Made by a program: the position numbers and the translations under genes. A stretch of DNA of 64,000 nucleotides from Phycisphaerales bacterium. GTDB lineage: Bacteria > Planctomycetota > Phycisphaerae > Phycisphaerales > UBA1924. This document shows, piece after piece, positions 7,575-16,295 of this stretch (position 1 is the first letter of the stretch; every line of letters begins with the position of its first letter). A model generated the notes under the pieces. That model searched no databases, was not told where the DNA came from, and worked only from the letters and a program-made list of their open reading frames with translations. The stretch lies in NCBI GenBank assembly GCA_029260515.1, contig JAJDDC010000102.1, forward strand, positions 124,001 through 188,000, in the 5' to 3' direction.

Positions 7575-9017
7575 ATGCCGAGCATCGACGCCACACGTGA
7601 CCGACTCGCGAGGGTCGGCCAGGACCACCTGCTCGCGTTCGCGGGCGAGCTCTCGCCCGCGCAGCTCACGCGGCTGTGCGCGCAGATCGACGCGCTGGAC
7701 CTGGAGCGCGTGCCCGCGTGGGTGGACAAGTACGTGCGCTCGGGGGCGACGCGCGCGGGCGGGGGCGCGATCGAGCCGGCACAGTACTTCCCGGTGGACC
7801 CGGACGCGCGGCGCCGCCCGTGGGACCGTGGGGCGGCGCTGGGCGCCGGCGAGGCGTTGCTTCGCGCGGGCAAGGTCGCGTGCTTCACGGTCGCGGGCGG
7901 GCAGGGCTCGCGGCTCGGGTATGACGGGCCCAAGGGGTGCTACCCGGTGGGGGCGGTGACGGACAAGCCGCTGTTCAGGGTCTTCGCCGAGGGGATCCTG
8001 GCGACCTCGAGGCGGTACGACGCGCCCGTCCCCTGGTACGTCATGACCAGCCCCCTGAACCACGACGCAACCGTCGCCTTCTTCAAGACCCACGACCACT
8101 TCGGCCTGCCCGAGCCCGATGTCATGTTCTTCCAGCAGGGCGCGATGCCCAGCTTCGATATGGCGACCGGGAGGATCCTGCTCGCCGACAAGGACAGCGT
8201 CGCGACCAACCCCGACGGGCACGGCGGGGCGATCCGGGCCCTGGCGAAGTCGGGCGCGATCGAGGACATGCAGCGCCGGGGCGTCGAGCACGTGAGCTAC
8301 TTCCAGGTGGACAACCCCTCGGTCCGCGTCGCCGACCCGGTCTTCCTGGGCCTGCACGCCTCGGCGCCGGACTCCTCGGGCGAGTTCTCGAGCAAGATGG
8401 TCCCCAAGACGGACCCCGACGAGAAGGTGGGCGTCTTCGGCGTCGTCGATGGGACACTGCAGGTCGTCGAGTACTCCGACCTGCCCCGTGAGCTCGCCAC
8501 GCAGAAGGGCGAGGACGGGCGCCTGAAGTTCCTGTGCGGCAACGTCGCGATCCACGCGGTCGGCGTCGCGTTCCTCGAGAAGCTCGCGGGCGACCCCGAC
8601 TTCGAGCTGCCCTTCCACCGCGCCGTCAAGAAGGTCGCGCAAGTGGACGCGTCGGGCGCCCGCGTCGATCCGGGTGAGCCCAACGCGGTCAAGCTCGAGA
8701 AGTTCATCTTCGACGCCATCGGGCTCGCGAAGAGCTCCATCATCGTCGAGACCGACCGCGTCGAGGAGTTCGCCCCGGTCAAGAACGCACAGGGCACGGA
8801 CTCGGTGCAGACCAGCAAGGCGCTGCAGACCGAGCGGGCGGCGCGCTGGCTCGAGAGGGCGGGCGCGCGCGTCCCCCGCGATGCGCACGGCGTGTGCGAG
8901 TGCCTGCTGGAGATCAGCCCGCTGACGGCCCTCGACGCCGAGCAGCTCGGGGAGAGGCTCGCGTCCGGCAAGGTGAACGCCGACCACATCCGCGCGGGCC
9001 AGCAGGTCTCGCTCTAG
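7575..9017 (+). CDS. UDP-N-acetylglucosamine/UDP-sugar pyrophosphorylase, UAP-type
   Basis: The 480-residue protein belongs to the UDPGP family, closest in pattern to eukaryote-like UDP-N-acetylhexosamine pyrophosphorylases, which make UDP-sugars from UTP and a sugar 1-phosphate. The nucleotide-binding motif VAGGQGSRLG is followed by GPKGCYPVG; the UTP/sugar regions include PDGHGG and YFQVDNP, and CGNVAIHA lies in the C-terminal half. AGGAG lies six bases before the ATG at 7575, fixing the start. It is followed after eight bases by a hydrolase gene. The choice between GlcNAc-1-P and glucose-1-P cannot be made from sequence alone. Confidence 0.88.
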   Translation: MPSIDATRDRLARVGQDHLLAFAGELSPAQLTRLCAQIDALDLERVPAWVDKYVRSGATRAGGGAIEPAQYFPVDPDARRRPWDRGAALGAGEALLRAGKVACFTVAGGQGSRLGYDGPKGCYPVGAVTDKPLFRVFAEGILATSRRYDAPVPWYVMTSPLNHDATVAFFKTHDHFGLPEPDVMFFQQGAMPSFDMATGRILLADKDSVATNPDGHGGAIRALAKSGAIEDMQRRGVEHVSYFQVDNPSVRVADPVFLGLHASAPDSSGEFSSKMVPKTDPDEKVGVFGVVDGTLQVVEYSDLPRELATQKGEDGRLKFLCGNVAIHAVGVAFLEKLAGDPDFELPFHRAVKKVAQVDASGARVDPGEPNAVKLEKFIFDAIGLAKSSIIVETDRVEEFAPVKNAQGTDSVQTSKALQTERAARWLERAGARVPRDAHGVCECLLEISPLTALDAEQLGERLASGKVNADHIRAGQQVSL

Positions 9018-9025
9018 AACGCCTT

Positions 9026-9856
9026 ATGGACGAGCGATTCCTCAAGCTGCCCCGCTCGCTCGAAGAGCGCTCGCGCGTCGTCCGCCTGGGCAAGGCGGGC
9101 GTGCCGGCGCTGATCGCGCACCCGGACTGGGAGACGCCTGCCCCGTGCATGATCTGGATGCACGGCAGGACCGCGCACAAGGAGCTGGACGCGGGGCGGT
9201 ATCTCCGGTGGCTCCGCGCCGGGTTCGCCGCGTGCGCGATCGACCTGCCCGGGCACGGCCAACGCGCCGGCGCCGACGGGCACGACCCCTCCAACTCGCT
9301 CGACACACTCGACCAGCTGCTGCCCGAGATCGACCAGGTCGTCGGCGCGCTGGGCGAGGGCGAGTACGCGGGCGTGATCGACACCGAACGCCTCGGCCTG
9401 GGCGGGATGTCCCTCGGCGGCATGGGCGCGCTGCGGCGGCTGTGCGACCCGCACCCGTTCGTCTGCGCCGCGGCCGAGGCGACGTGCGGCTCGCTGCGTG
9501 ACCTGTACTTCCCGGGGCCCGGCGCTGCGGGCGCGCCGTGGGACGTCACGCACGACCCGGAGCGCGTCCGCCCGCTCGACCCGATCGAGCACCTGGTGAC
9601 CTGGCGCCCGATCCCGCTGCTGGTCCTGCACTCGGAGGCGGACGAGATGGTGCCCTGGGACGCCCAGCGCCCGTTCGTCGAGGCGCTGCGCGCGCACTAT
9701 CGGACGTCGGACGCCGACGAGGGCATGATCGAGGTGACGACCTGGCACGAGACTGGCGCCCCCCGCGAGCACCTGGGGTTCGGGCGGTACGCCAACGACG
9801 CCAAGAACCTCCAGACCGACTTCCTCAGGCGTCGGCTGATGGTCGATGACGGATGA
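9026..9856 (+). CDS. Alpha/beta hydrolase, dienelactone-hydrolase-like
   Basis: The 276-residue cytoplasmic protein has an alpha/beta-hydrolase fold with a recognisable triad: nucleophile Ser in GGMSLGGMGA, Asp in HSEADEMVPW and His in PREHLGF. An oxyanion segment, IWMHGRTAHK, lies near the start. Esters, lactones or peptides are possible substrates; none is indicated. The ATG at 9026 lies eight bases after the pyrophosphorylase stop, so the two are co-transcribed. Confidence 0.85.
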   Translation: MDERFLKLPRSLEERSRVVRLGKAGVPALIAHPDWETPAPCMIWMHGRTAHKELDAGRYLRWLRAGFAACAIDLPGHGQRAGADGHDPSNSLDTLDQLLPEIDQVVGALGEGEYAGVIDTERLGLGGMSLGGMGALRRLCDPHPFVCAAAEATCGSLRDLYFPGPGAAGAPWDVTHDPERVRPLDPIEHLVTWRPIPLLVLHSEADEMVPWDAQRPFVEALRAHYRTSDADEGMIEVTTWHETGAPREHLGFGRYANDAKNLQTDFLRRRLMVDDG

Positions 9857-9967
9857 GCGGGCGGGCGATCCACGCCCGAAGCCCCGCCTGAACCCTAGCC
9901 TTTGGCGGAAGAAATGCCCGCGTGCCCTGGTTTGCCGGGCGACGCCACCCCGACCGGAGACACCCAC

Positions 9968-11386
9968 GTGCGCACCCAGACCCGCCTGACATCGATCACC
10001 GCCGCCCTCGCCCTGGGCATCGGGGCCGTGAGCGCCCCCGTTCTGGGCGCTCCGCCGACCGACGAGCAGATCGAGGCCGCCCTCGACGACTACGCGGCGT
10101 TGACCGACGAGGTGGACTCGTTCGAGGCGTACGAGGCGGCGATGGCGGGCTTCAAGGCCGAGCACCCCGAGGTGCTCGACCTGAACGAGCTGGACGCACG
10201 CACGATCGAGCGGCTCGCGCCCATCCTGACCGCGACCGAGGCCACCGCTCGCGACGTGCTGGCGCGTGCCGCGTCGCTCGAGGCGCCCGACACCATCGAC
10301 GGCGTCGTCGCGATGGTCAACGCCTCGTATATCGACACCTACCTCGAGCGACGCCTGCCCGAGCCGCCGCGGCTCGCGTCGATCCTCGCGCACGATCGCC
10401 TGCACGACGCGCTGGGCGAGGGGTACGCGATCGGCCTGCTCGAGATCCTGGCGTTCTACGGCGAGTTCCGCCCCGACGGGCTCGCGTCCGTCCGCGGGCA
10501 GGTGCTCGCGCTCGGGGACCTCATGACACCCGACGCGCCCATCGAGCTGGCGCTGGGCGGGATCGATTACCTGCAGGCGGTGGACGCGTTGCTCGGTGGT
10601 TCGCCCGAGGACATTGCGGCGCGCGAGCGGATCCGCACTGGCGTCGCCGGGGCGCTCCGCGGCGCGCGGGCTCGGGTGGACTCGACCGACGAGCCGCTGC
10701 TGGCCGAGATGCTCGACGACGCGGTCCTGCGGACCGACGGCGCGTTCGCCCGCGGCACGCTGCTCGGGCACGAGGCGCCGGCGCTGGACTTCATCTGGAC
10801 GTCCGACCACCCGGCGCTCCAGGACGTGCGCACGCTGGCAGACCTCAAGGGCAAGGTCGTCGTGCTCGACTTCTGGCACACCGAGTGCTCCGTGTGCATC
10901 CGGACGTTCCCGAAGATCCGGGCGTTGGCGGTGCAGTACGCCGAGGCGCCCGTCGTCGTGCTGGGGGTGACCGCGGTCCGCGGGCGCCACGCCGACCCTG
11001 ACCGGGGGCTGATCATCACCGAGGGCTCGCCAGAGAGCGAGTTCGAGCTGATGCGCGAGTACACGGGCAAGCTGAACATCACATGGCCGATCGCGTTCAC
11101 CAGCCAGAACCTCTACAACCCCGAGTTCGGCGTCGAATCGACACCCCACATCGTCATCATCGATCCCGACGGCGTCGTCCGGCACCGCGCCCTGCATCCG
11201 GACATGCCGATGATCCACAAGATCGAGCTGATCGACGCCATCCTCGCCGAGTTTGGCATGCCCGTGCCCAAGGGGCCCGGGATGGAGGAGGATGACGGGG
11301 CGGGCGCCGAGGGCGGCGACCACGACGGGCACGACCACGCCGACCACGACGCGGACGCGCCCGAGGGCGAGGACGCCGACGACTGA
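9968..11386 (+). CDS. Secreted TlpA-like thioredoxin-fold protein with Asp/His-rich tail
   Basis: The 472-residue protein has a signal peptide, a long helical N-terminal region (about residues 30-265) of unknown role, and a C-terminal redoxin/TlpA domain (about 270-445). The active-site CxxC is C307/C310 in TECSVCIRTFP, and the cis-Pro motif is STPHIVIID. A disulfide reductase or isomerase in the periplasm is likely. The tail is unusually rich in His, Asp and Glu (GDHDGHDHADHDADAPE) and looks metal-binding. GTG at 9968 is preferred because GGAG lies eight bases upstream and the signal peptide starts there. Confidence 0.82.
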   Translation: MRTQTRLTSITAALALGIGAVSAPVLGAPPTDEQIEAALDDYAALTDEVDSFEAYEAAMAGFKAEHPEVLDLNELDARTIERLAPILTATEATARDVLARAASLEAPDTIDGVVAMVNASYIDTYLERRLPEPPRLASILAHDRLHDALGEGYAIGLLEILAFYGEFRPDGLASVRGQVLALGDLMTPDAPIELALGGIDYLQAVDALLGGSPEDIAARERIRTGVAGALRGARARVDSTDEPLLAEMLDDAVLRTDGAFARGTLLGHEAPALDFIWTSDHPALQDVRTLADLKGKVVVLDFWHTECSVCIRTFPKIRALAVQYAEAPVVVLGVTAVRGRHADPDRGLIITEGSPESEFELMREYTGKLNITWPIAFTSQNLYNPEFGVESTPHIVIIDPDGVVRHRALHPDMPMIHKIELIDAILAEFGMPVPKGPGMEEDDGAGAEGGDHDGHDHADHDADAPEGEDADD

Positions 11387-11428
11387 CCGATCCCCGCTAG
11401 GCTCTCCGCCACCAGGCGGAGGCGGCGT

Positions 11429-12784
11429 GTGAAACTCAACCCACTCGAGAGTGTCCCCCAGCGAGGCGCCGTCCTCGCGTGGGCGTTGTACGACCTGGCC
11501 AACCAGTCCTTCACGCTGTTCATCAACACGCTGCTGTTCAGCCTGTTCTTCAAGGACGTGGTCGTGGGCGCCGACCGCCCGGGCGACGGCGACCGGCTCT
11601 GGTCGCTGGCAGTGGGCGGGAGCATGCTCGTCGTCGTCGTGCTCTCGCCGTTCGTCGGGGCGCTCGCGGACATCCGGGGGTGGCGCAAGGCGATGCTGCT
11701 GGGCACGGGGCTTGTCGCGGGGACGCTCACATGCGTGCTGGGGGCGCTGCCCGCCGGGGCGGTCGTCGTGGCGATGCTCGTGTACATCCCCGCGAACATC
11801 GCCTACCAGCTGGGCGAAAACTTTCTGGCCTCGTTCCTGCCCGCGGTCTCCACGCCGCGGACGATCGGGCGGGTCTCGGCGCTGGGCTGGGCGTTGGGAT
11901 ACGCCGGGGCGCTGGTGCTCATCGGGGTCGCGCTGGCGGCCGCGCTGGTGCTGGGCTGGGAGAGCGCGAGCGACTGGCGCCCGCTGTTCGTCTTCGCGGG
12001 TGTGTGGTTCCTCCTGGGCATCGCCCCCTCGGCGTTCAAGCTCCACGAGCCGCCCAGGGCGCGGGGCCAGGGCGGGGCGGCGCTGGCCGCGGCACGCCAG
12101 GTCGGACGCACCGTCCGCGAGGCGTCCAGGTACGCCCAGCTCACCCGGTTCCTGCTCGCGTTCTTCGTGTACGCGCTGGGCGTGCAGACCGTCATCTTCT
12201 TCGCCTCGATCGTCGCCAAGGAGGAGGTCTTCACCGACCCGGCCTCGCAGCTGACCAAGCTGACGTTGTTCATGGGCATGCTGACCGTGCTGGCGGGCGT
12301 CGCGGCCCTGGGCACCGCCCGCTACCAGGACCGCGTGGGCGCCAAGGCGGTCGTCGTGTTCTTCCTGATCGTCTGGATGCTCTCGACCGGGGCGATCGCG
12401 CTGGCCCGCTCGTTCGGGCCGATCCCCGAGCCCCTGTTCTGGGTGCTGGGCGCGGGCATCGGGCTGGGCATCGGCGGGATCGGGACGTCGAGCCGCTCGA
12501 TGGTCGGGCGGTTCGCGCCCAGGCACAAGGTCGCGGAGTTCTTCGGGCTCTGGGGCATGGTCTACAAGCTTTCGGCGGTCGTGGGCGTGATGAGCTTCGG
12601 GTTCGTCAAGGCCGGGCTGGGCATCGACGTCGCGCTCTGGGTGCTCACGGGGTTCTTCGGCGTCGGGCTCGTGCTCGTCGCCCCGGTCCGCGAGACCGCC
12701 GGCGTGCGCGCCGCTCGGCGGACCGAACGCGAGTTCGCCCGGGGCGAGGCGCTCCGCGGCGGGCCCGAGGTTGGCCTATTCTGA
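11429..12784 (+). CDS. MFS transporter, UMF1/Atg22-like family
   Basis: The 451-residue protein has about twelve hydrophobic segments and the family N-terminus [15 protein letters not shown]. The loop between segments 2 and 3 carries [11 protein letters not shown], matching the MFS signature. UMF1 proteins are presumed small-molecule exporters; the substrate is unknown. It starts with GTG, with a GGAGG seven bases upstream. Its stop is five bases before trpB, so they are probably one transcript. A link to tryptophan is possible but not shown. Confidence 0.85.
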   Translation: MKLNPLESVPQRGAVLAWALYDLANQSFTLFINTLLFSLFFKDVVVGADRPGDGDRLWSLAVGGSMLVVVVLSPFVGALADIRGWRKAMLLGTGLVAGTLTCVLGALPAGAVVVAMLVYIPANIAYQLGENFLASFLPAVSTPRTIGRVSALGWALGYAGALVLIGVALAAALVLGWESASDWRPLFVFAGVWFLLGIAPSAFKLHEPPRARGQGGAALAAARQVGRTVREASRYAQLTRFLLAFFVYALGVQTVIFFASIVAKEEVFTDPASQLTKLTLFMGMLTVLAGVAALGTARYQDRVGAKAVVVFFLIVWMLSTGAIALARSFGPIPEPLFWVLGAGIGLGIGGIGTSSRSMVGRFAPRHKVAEFFGLWGMVYKLSAVVGVMSFGFVKAGLGIDVALWVLTGFFGVGLVLVAPVRETAGVRAARRTEREFARGEALRGGPEVGLF

Positions 12785-12789
12785 CGGGC

Positions 12790-14175
12790 GTGCCCCAGGC
12801 CGACACCACAAACAAGCCGCACGACGGCTCCAAGCCCGAGCCCCCCCCACGCCTCTCGTCGTACCCCGACAACGAGGGGCGGTACGGCAAGTTCGGCGGG
12901 GTCTACGTCCCCGAGACGCTCATCGCCGCCCTGGCCGAGCTCGAGCGGACGTACACGGGCGTCTGCGACGACCGCCAGTTCTGGGAGAGGCTCGCGGACC
13001 TGGGTCGGACGTTCATCGGGCGCCCGACGCCCCTGCACCGGGCCGAGGGGCTCACGCGCCAGGCCCGCGAGCGGGCCGGCTCGCGCGACCGCGGCGCCTC
13101 GATCTGGCTCAAGCGCGAGGACCTCGCGCACACGGGCGCACACAAGATCAACAACACGATCGGCCAGGGCCTGCTGACCCGCAAGATGGGCAAGCGCCGG
13201 ATCATCGCAGAGACGGGCGCGGGCCAACACGGCGTCGCGTCCGCGACCGCCGCGGCGCTCTTGGGCCTCGAGTGCGACGTGTACATGGGCAGCGAGGACG
13301 TGCGCCGTCAGCGGCTCAACGTCGTGCGGATGAAGATGCTCGGCGCCCGGGTGATCCCGGTCGAGGGCGGCTCGCGCACGCTCAAGGACGCGACCAACGA
13401 GGCGATGCGCGACTGGATGGGCTCGGTCGAGACGACGCACTATGTCCTGGGCTCGGTCGTCGGGCCACACCCGTTCCCGATGATCGTCCGCGACTTCCAG
13501 TCGATCATCGGGCGCGAGGCCAAGGCCCAGTGCCTGCGTCACATCGGCGCCCTGCCCGACGCGGTCGTCGCGTGCGTCGGCGGCGGGTCCAACGCCGCGG
13601 GCATGTTCTTCTCGTTCATCGACAACGACGAGGTCAAGCTCCACGGCGTCGAGGCGGGCGGGCGCGGGCACAACGCGGGCGACCACGCCGCGTCTTTGTC
13701 GCAGGGCAAGCCCGGCGTGCTGCACGGCTCGATGAGCTATGTCTTGCAGGACGAGCACGGCCAGACCGCCGACGTGCATTCGGTCTCCGCGGGCCTCGAC
13801 TACCCGGGCGTCGGGCCCGAGCACAGCCTGTGGAAGGACTCGGGGCGTGTGAGCTACGCGTCGGTGACCGACCGGATGGCGCTGGACGCGTTCCTGCTGT
13901 GCGCACGGGCCGAGGGGATCATCCCGGCTTTGGAGACGGCGCACGCGATCGCCGACGCGCTGCGGATCGCCTCGGAGATGGACCGCGACAAGCACGTGGT
14001 CCTGTGCCTCTCTGGTCGGGGCGACAAGGACGTCGAGGAGGTCGATCGCCTGGTTGGGTCGGAGATCGAGCCCTTGAAGGCCAGGCGCCCGCGTGGTCGC
14101 GACGAGAAGCGCAAGAAGAAACGCGACCCGGATGGCGGCGATCCCGCCCCCTCCGACGGGGGCAGCGGGGGCTGA
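12790..14175 (+). CDS. trpB: Tryptophan synthase beta subunit
   Basis: TrpB condenses indole with serine to give tryptophan using PLP. The 461-residue protein has the N-terminal motif [15 protein letters not shown], the PLP lysine in HTGAHKINN, the phosphate-binding loop [10 protein letters not shown] and the C-terminal LSGRGDKDV. The family is usually about 400 residues; the extra length is a Lys/Arg-rich tail of about 35 residues and a short N-terminal extension. The GTG at 12790 follows the MFS gene by five bases; no ATG is available in the right place. trpA is not adjacent. Confidence 0.96.
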   Translation: MPQADTTNKPHDGSKPEPPPRLSSYPDNEGRYGKFGGVYVPETLIAALAELERTYTGVCDDRQFWERLADLGRTFIGRPTPLHRAEGLTRQARERAGSRDRGASIWLKREDLAHTGAHKINNTIGQGLLTRKMGKRRIIAETGAGQHGVASATAAALLGLECDVYMGSEDVRRQRLNVVRMKMLGARVIPVEGGSRTLKDATNEAMRDWMGSVETTHYVLGSVVGPHPFPMIVRDFQSIIGREAKAQCLRHIGALPDAVVACVGGGSNAAGMFFSFIDNDEVKLHGVEAGGRGHNAGDHAASLSQGKPGVLHGSMSYVLQDEHGQTADVHSVSAGLDYPGVGPEHSLWKDSGRVSYASVTDRMALDAFLLCARAEGIIPALETAHAIADALRIASEMDRDKHVVLCLSGRGDKDVEEVDRLVGSEIEPLKARRPRGRDEKRKKKRDPDGGDPAPSDGGSGG

Positions 14176-14187
14176 CCGGCACAGACG

Positions 14188-14709
14188 ATGTCGTACTGGC
14201 GGGTCAGACTCTTCGGGATCATCGCCGCCGCGGTCGTTCTCTTGCTGACCGCCGCCCTCGTCTGGCTGATCGACACCGCGTTCGACAAGATGGACTCGGC
14301 CGGTGCTCCCGATCGCCGGTTCGGACGGCTCGTTCGTGTCACTCGCAACGCGCTTCTCGCCTTTGCGATCGGCATGCTTTTTCTGTGTGTGATCGGTGTG
14401 CTCATCGGCACGATCGGCGCCCAGACCGCGCATCCCGTTCTTGATGCGCTCCGCGAGGTGTTCGACTCGGACGCCGGCTTGCTCGCCCTGCTCGGCGCGG
14501 GGGGCGGCGCCAGCGTGCTCATCGGCGTCGCGTCCGAACGAATCAGGTTGAAGAACCAGCAGCGGCGGGAAGGCAAGGCGTGCCCGGGCTGTGGGTACGA
14601 TCTCGCTGGCGTCACGGGTGGGCGTCGCGTGATATGCCCCGAGTGCGGCAGCGTGGTGATGCGTCCAGACGTCGAGCCGGTCAGCGACTCCGAGCGGTCG
14701 GGGTCGTGA
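14188..14709 (+). CDS. Membrane protein with C-terminal zinc ribbon
   Basis: The 173-residue protein has hydrophobic segments at about 10-30, 54-76 and 97-115, followed by a cytoplasmic zinc ribbon with C132, C135, C150 and C153 (CPGCGYDL ... CPECG). The CxxCGYDL pattern recurs in many planctomycete small membrane proteins, as I recall, but no function is assigned. It starts 12 bases after trpB, in the same direction, and its stop is 12 bases from a convergent gene. A distant relative of the same pattern lies at 28719-29042. Confidence 0.75.
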   Translation: MSYWRVRLFGIIAAAVVLLLTAALVWLIDTAFDKMDSAGAPDRRFGRLVRVTRNALLAFAIGMLFLCVIGVLIGTIGAQTAHPVLDALREVFDSDAGLLALLGAGGGASVLIGVASERIRLKNQQRREGKACPGCGYDLAGVTGGRRVICPECGSVVMRPDVEPVSDSERSGS

Positions 14710-14721
14710 TCAGGGCGAGGG

Positions 14722-16128
14722 TTACGCGTGCGTGCGTGTCGGCCGCGTGACGACGCCGAGGCCCCAGCGTCCGCCGCGGCCCGCGCCGCGAAGGACGAAC
14801 AGCCCGACACCGCCCAGGCTCTGCATCTTGAGCAGCAGTCGCAGGCGGCGCAGCGAGGCGTCGTCGGGGTCGATCCGCGAGGCCTGGCGGACCCAGTACC
14901 GCGCCCGCAGCCACTGGCCCAGGCGCAGGTGCGCCAGCGCGAGGTTGTGCATCGCGGGGACGAACCGCGGCTGGAGGCTCAGCGCCCGGCGGGCGTGCTC
15001 GACGCCGCCCTTGACGTCCCTGGCCTCGAGCAGCGCCACGCTCAGGTGGTGGTGCGCCAGGTAGTTCTCGCCCTGCAGCGCCAGGCAGGCCCGCAGCGTG
15101 CGCACGGCCTCGTGCATGATCCCCGCATCGAGCAGCAGCATGCCCAGCTCGTCGAGCGCATCGGCGTCGAACTCCTTGGGGTGCTGACGCGACGATCGGA
15201 GCTCCAAACGCAGCAGGTCCCGTGCCCTGGGCAGATCCTCCTCGCGACCACGCCCCAGGAGCAGCCCCGCCAGGCGCCGACGCGCACCGGGGTAGTCGGC
15301 GTCCAGCCGCAGCACCACGTCGAACTGCACCAGCGCCTCGCCCATGTCGCCCTGCGACTCGGCCAGATCGCCCAGGAGGCAGTGCGCCTCGGCGTGGTCG
15401 GGCTCGATCTCGAGTACGCGCCGGAACTTCTCGGCCGCCTCGTTCGGGCGGTGCATGTCCACCAGCAGTGACCCGAGGTCGAGCAGCGTGTCCACGTCGC
15501 CCGGGTCGAGCCTCAGCTCGCGGAGGTACAGCTGGCGTGCGCGCTCCAGGCGCCCGGTCGCGGCGTACGCCTCGGCGAGTCGGGCCTGCACGCGTGGCAG
15601 CTCGGGGTCGAGCCGCGCCGCCTCGCGGAGGCACCAGACCGCCTTGTCGTGCTGGCCCCGGTCCATGAGCGAGTCGGACATCGCGGCGTACAGCTCGGGG
15701 TTCTCGGCGTCCACCTGCATCGCGATGTAGAAGAGTTCTTCTGCCTCGTCGTGGCGCCCGAGCTGGGCGAGGGCCTCGATCCGCCGGCCCTGGGCCTCGG
15801 TCGAGCCCGGGTCGAGCTTCTCGGCCCGCTCGAGCCACTCGAGCGCGTCTCCCGGCTTGCCCGCGCGCATCAGGTTCACGCCCACGAGCATCGCCGCGTG
15901 TGCATCCGGATCCGTGCTCAGCTCGAACGCGTCCTTGAAGGCGTTGGCCGCGTCGGAGGTGCGTCCGGCGGCCTCGAGGGTCAGTCCCAGGTTGAAGTGC
16001 CACTCGGCCTGGTAGGGGTTGAGCGACAGCGCGCGGCGGAGTTCGTTCTCGGCCTCGTCCCAGCGCCCCGCATCAAACAACTCATGCGCGCGCTCGACGT
16101 GATGTTCCGCGTCCAGCCAGTCGTTCAC
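14722..16128 (-). CDS. TPR-repeat protein
   Basis: The 468-residue protein is almost wholly tetratricopeptide repeats, with at least nine 34-residue units showing W/L-G-Y/F-A-P spacing (for example AEWHFNLGLTLEAAGR). There is no signal peptide. A hydrophobic, Gly/Arg-rich segment near the C-terminus may contact a membrane. TPR solenoids mediate protein-protein contacts; the partner is unknown. GTG at 16128 is chosen as the repeats start right after it and GGAAGG lies upstream; the longer frame enters the divergent promoter region. Confidence 0.8.
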   Translation of the reverse strand: MNDWLDAEHHVERAHELFDAGRWDEAENELRRALSLNPYQAEWHFNLGLTLEAAGRTSDAANAFKDAFELSTDPDAHAAMLVGVNLMRAGKPGDALEWLERAEKLDPGSTEAQGRRIEALAQLGRHDEAEELFYIAMQVDAENPELYAAMSDSLMDRGQHDKAVWCLREAARLDPELPRVQARLAEAYAATGRLERARQLYLRELRLDPGDVDTLLDLGSLLVDMHRPNEAAEKFRRVLEIEPDHAEAHCLLGDLAESQGDMGEALVQFDVVLRLDADYPGARRRLAGLLLGRGREEDLPRARDLLRLELRSSRQHPKEFDADALDELGMLLLDAGIMHEAVRTLRACLALQGENYLAHHHLSVALLEARDVKGGVEHARRALSLQPRFVPAMHNLALAHLRLGQWLRARYWVRQASRIDPDDASLRRLRLLLKMQSLGGVGLFVLRGAGRGGRWGLGVVTRPTRTHA

Positions 16129-16295
16129 TCGCCCGTGCCTTCCGGGGCTCGATGGCCCCCGCCGCTCAGGATCGTATTCGATGGCCTCCCAACCATCAAT
16201 CTGATCGGCCCGTGTCCGGAAGAACCTGCACACTGGGGCCCCGCGGGGCGTACGCTTCTCGGGCCAGCACGCCCACGGACCCCGCCCGCGCCCGG

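Noticed and set aside
9014-12526. Open frame of 1170 codons on the minus strand
   Set aside because: It lies antisense to three well-supported genes and encodes Arg/Asp/Gly/His-rich sequence without domains; long antisense frames are common in GC-rich DNA.
12562-14433. Open frame of 623 codons on the minus strand
   Set aside because: Antisense to trpB and the zinc-ribbon membrane gene, both of which have clear family motifs.
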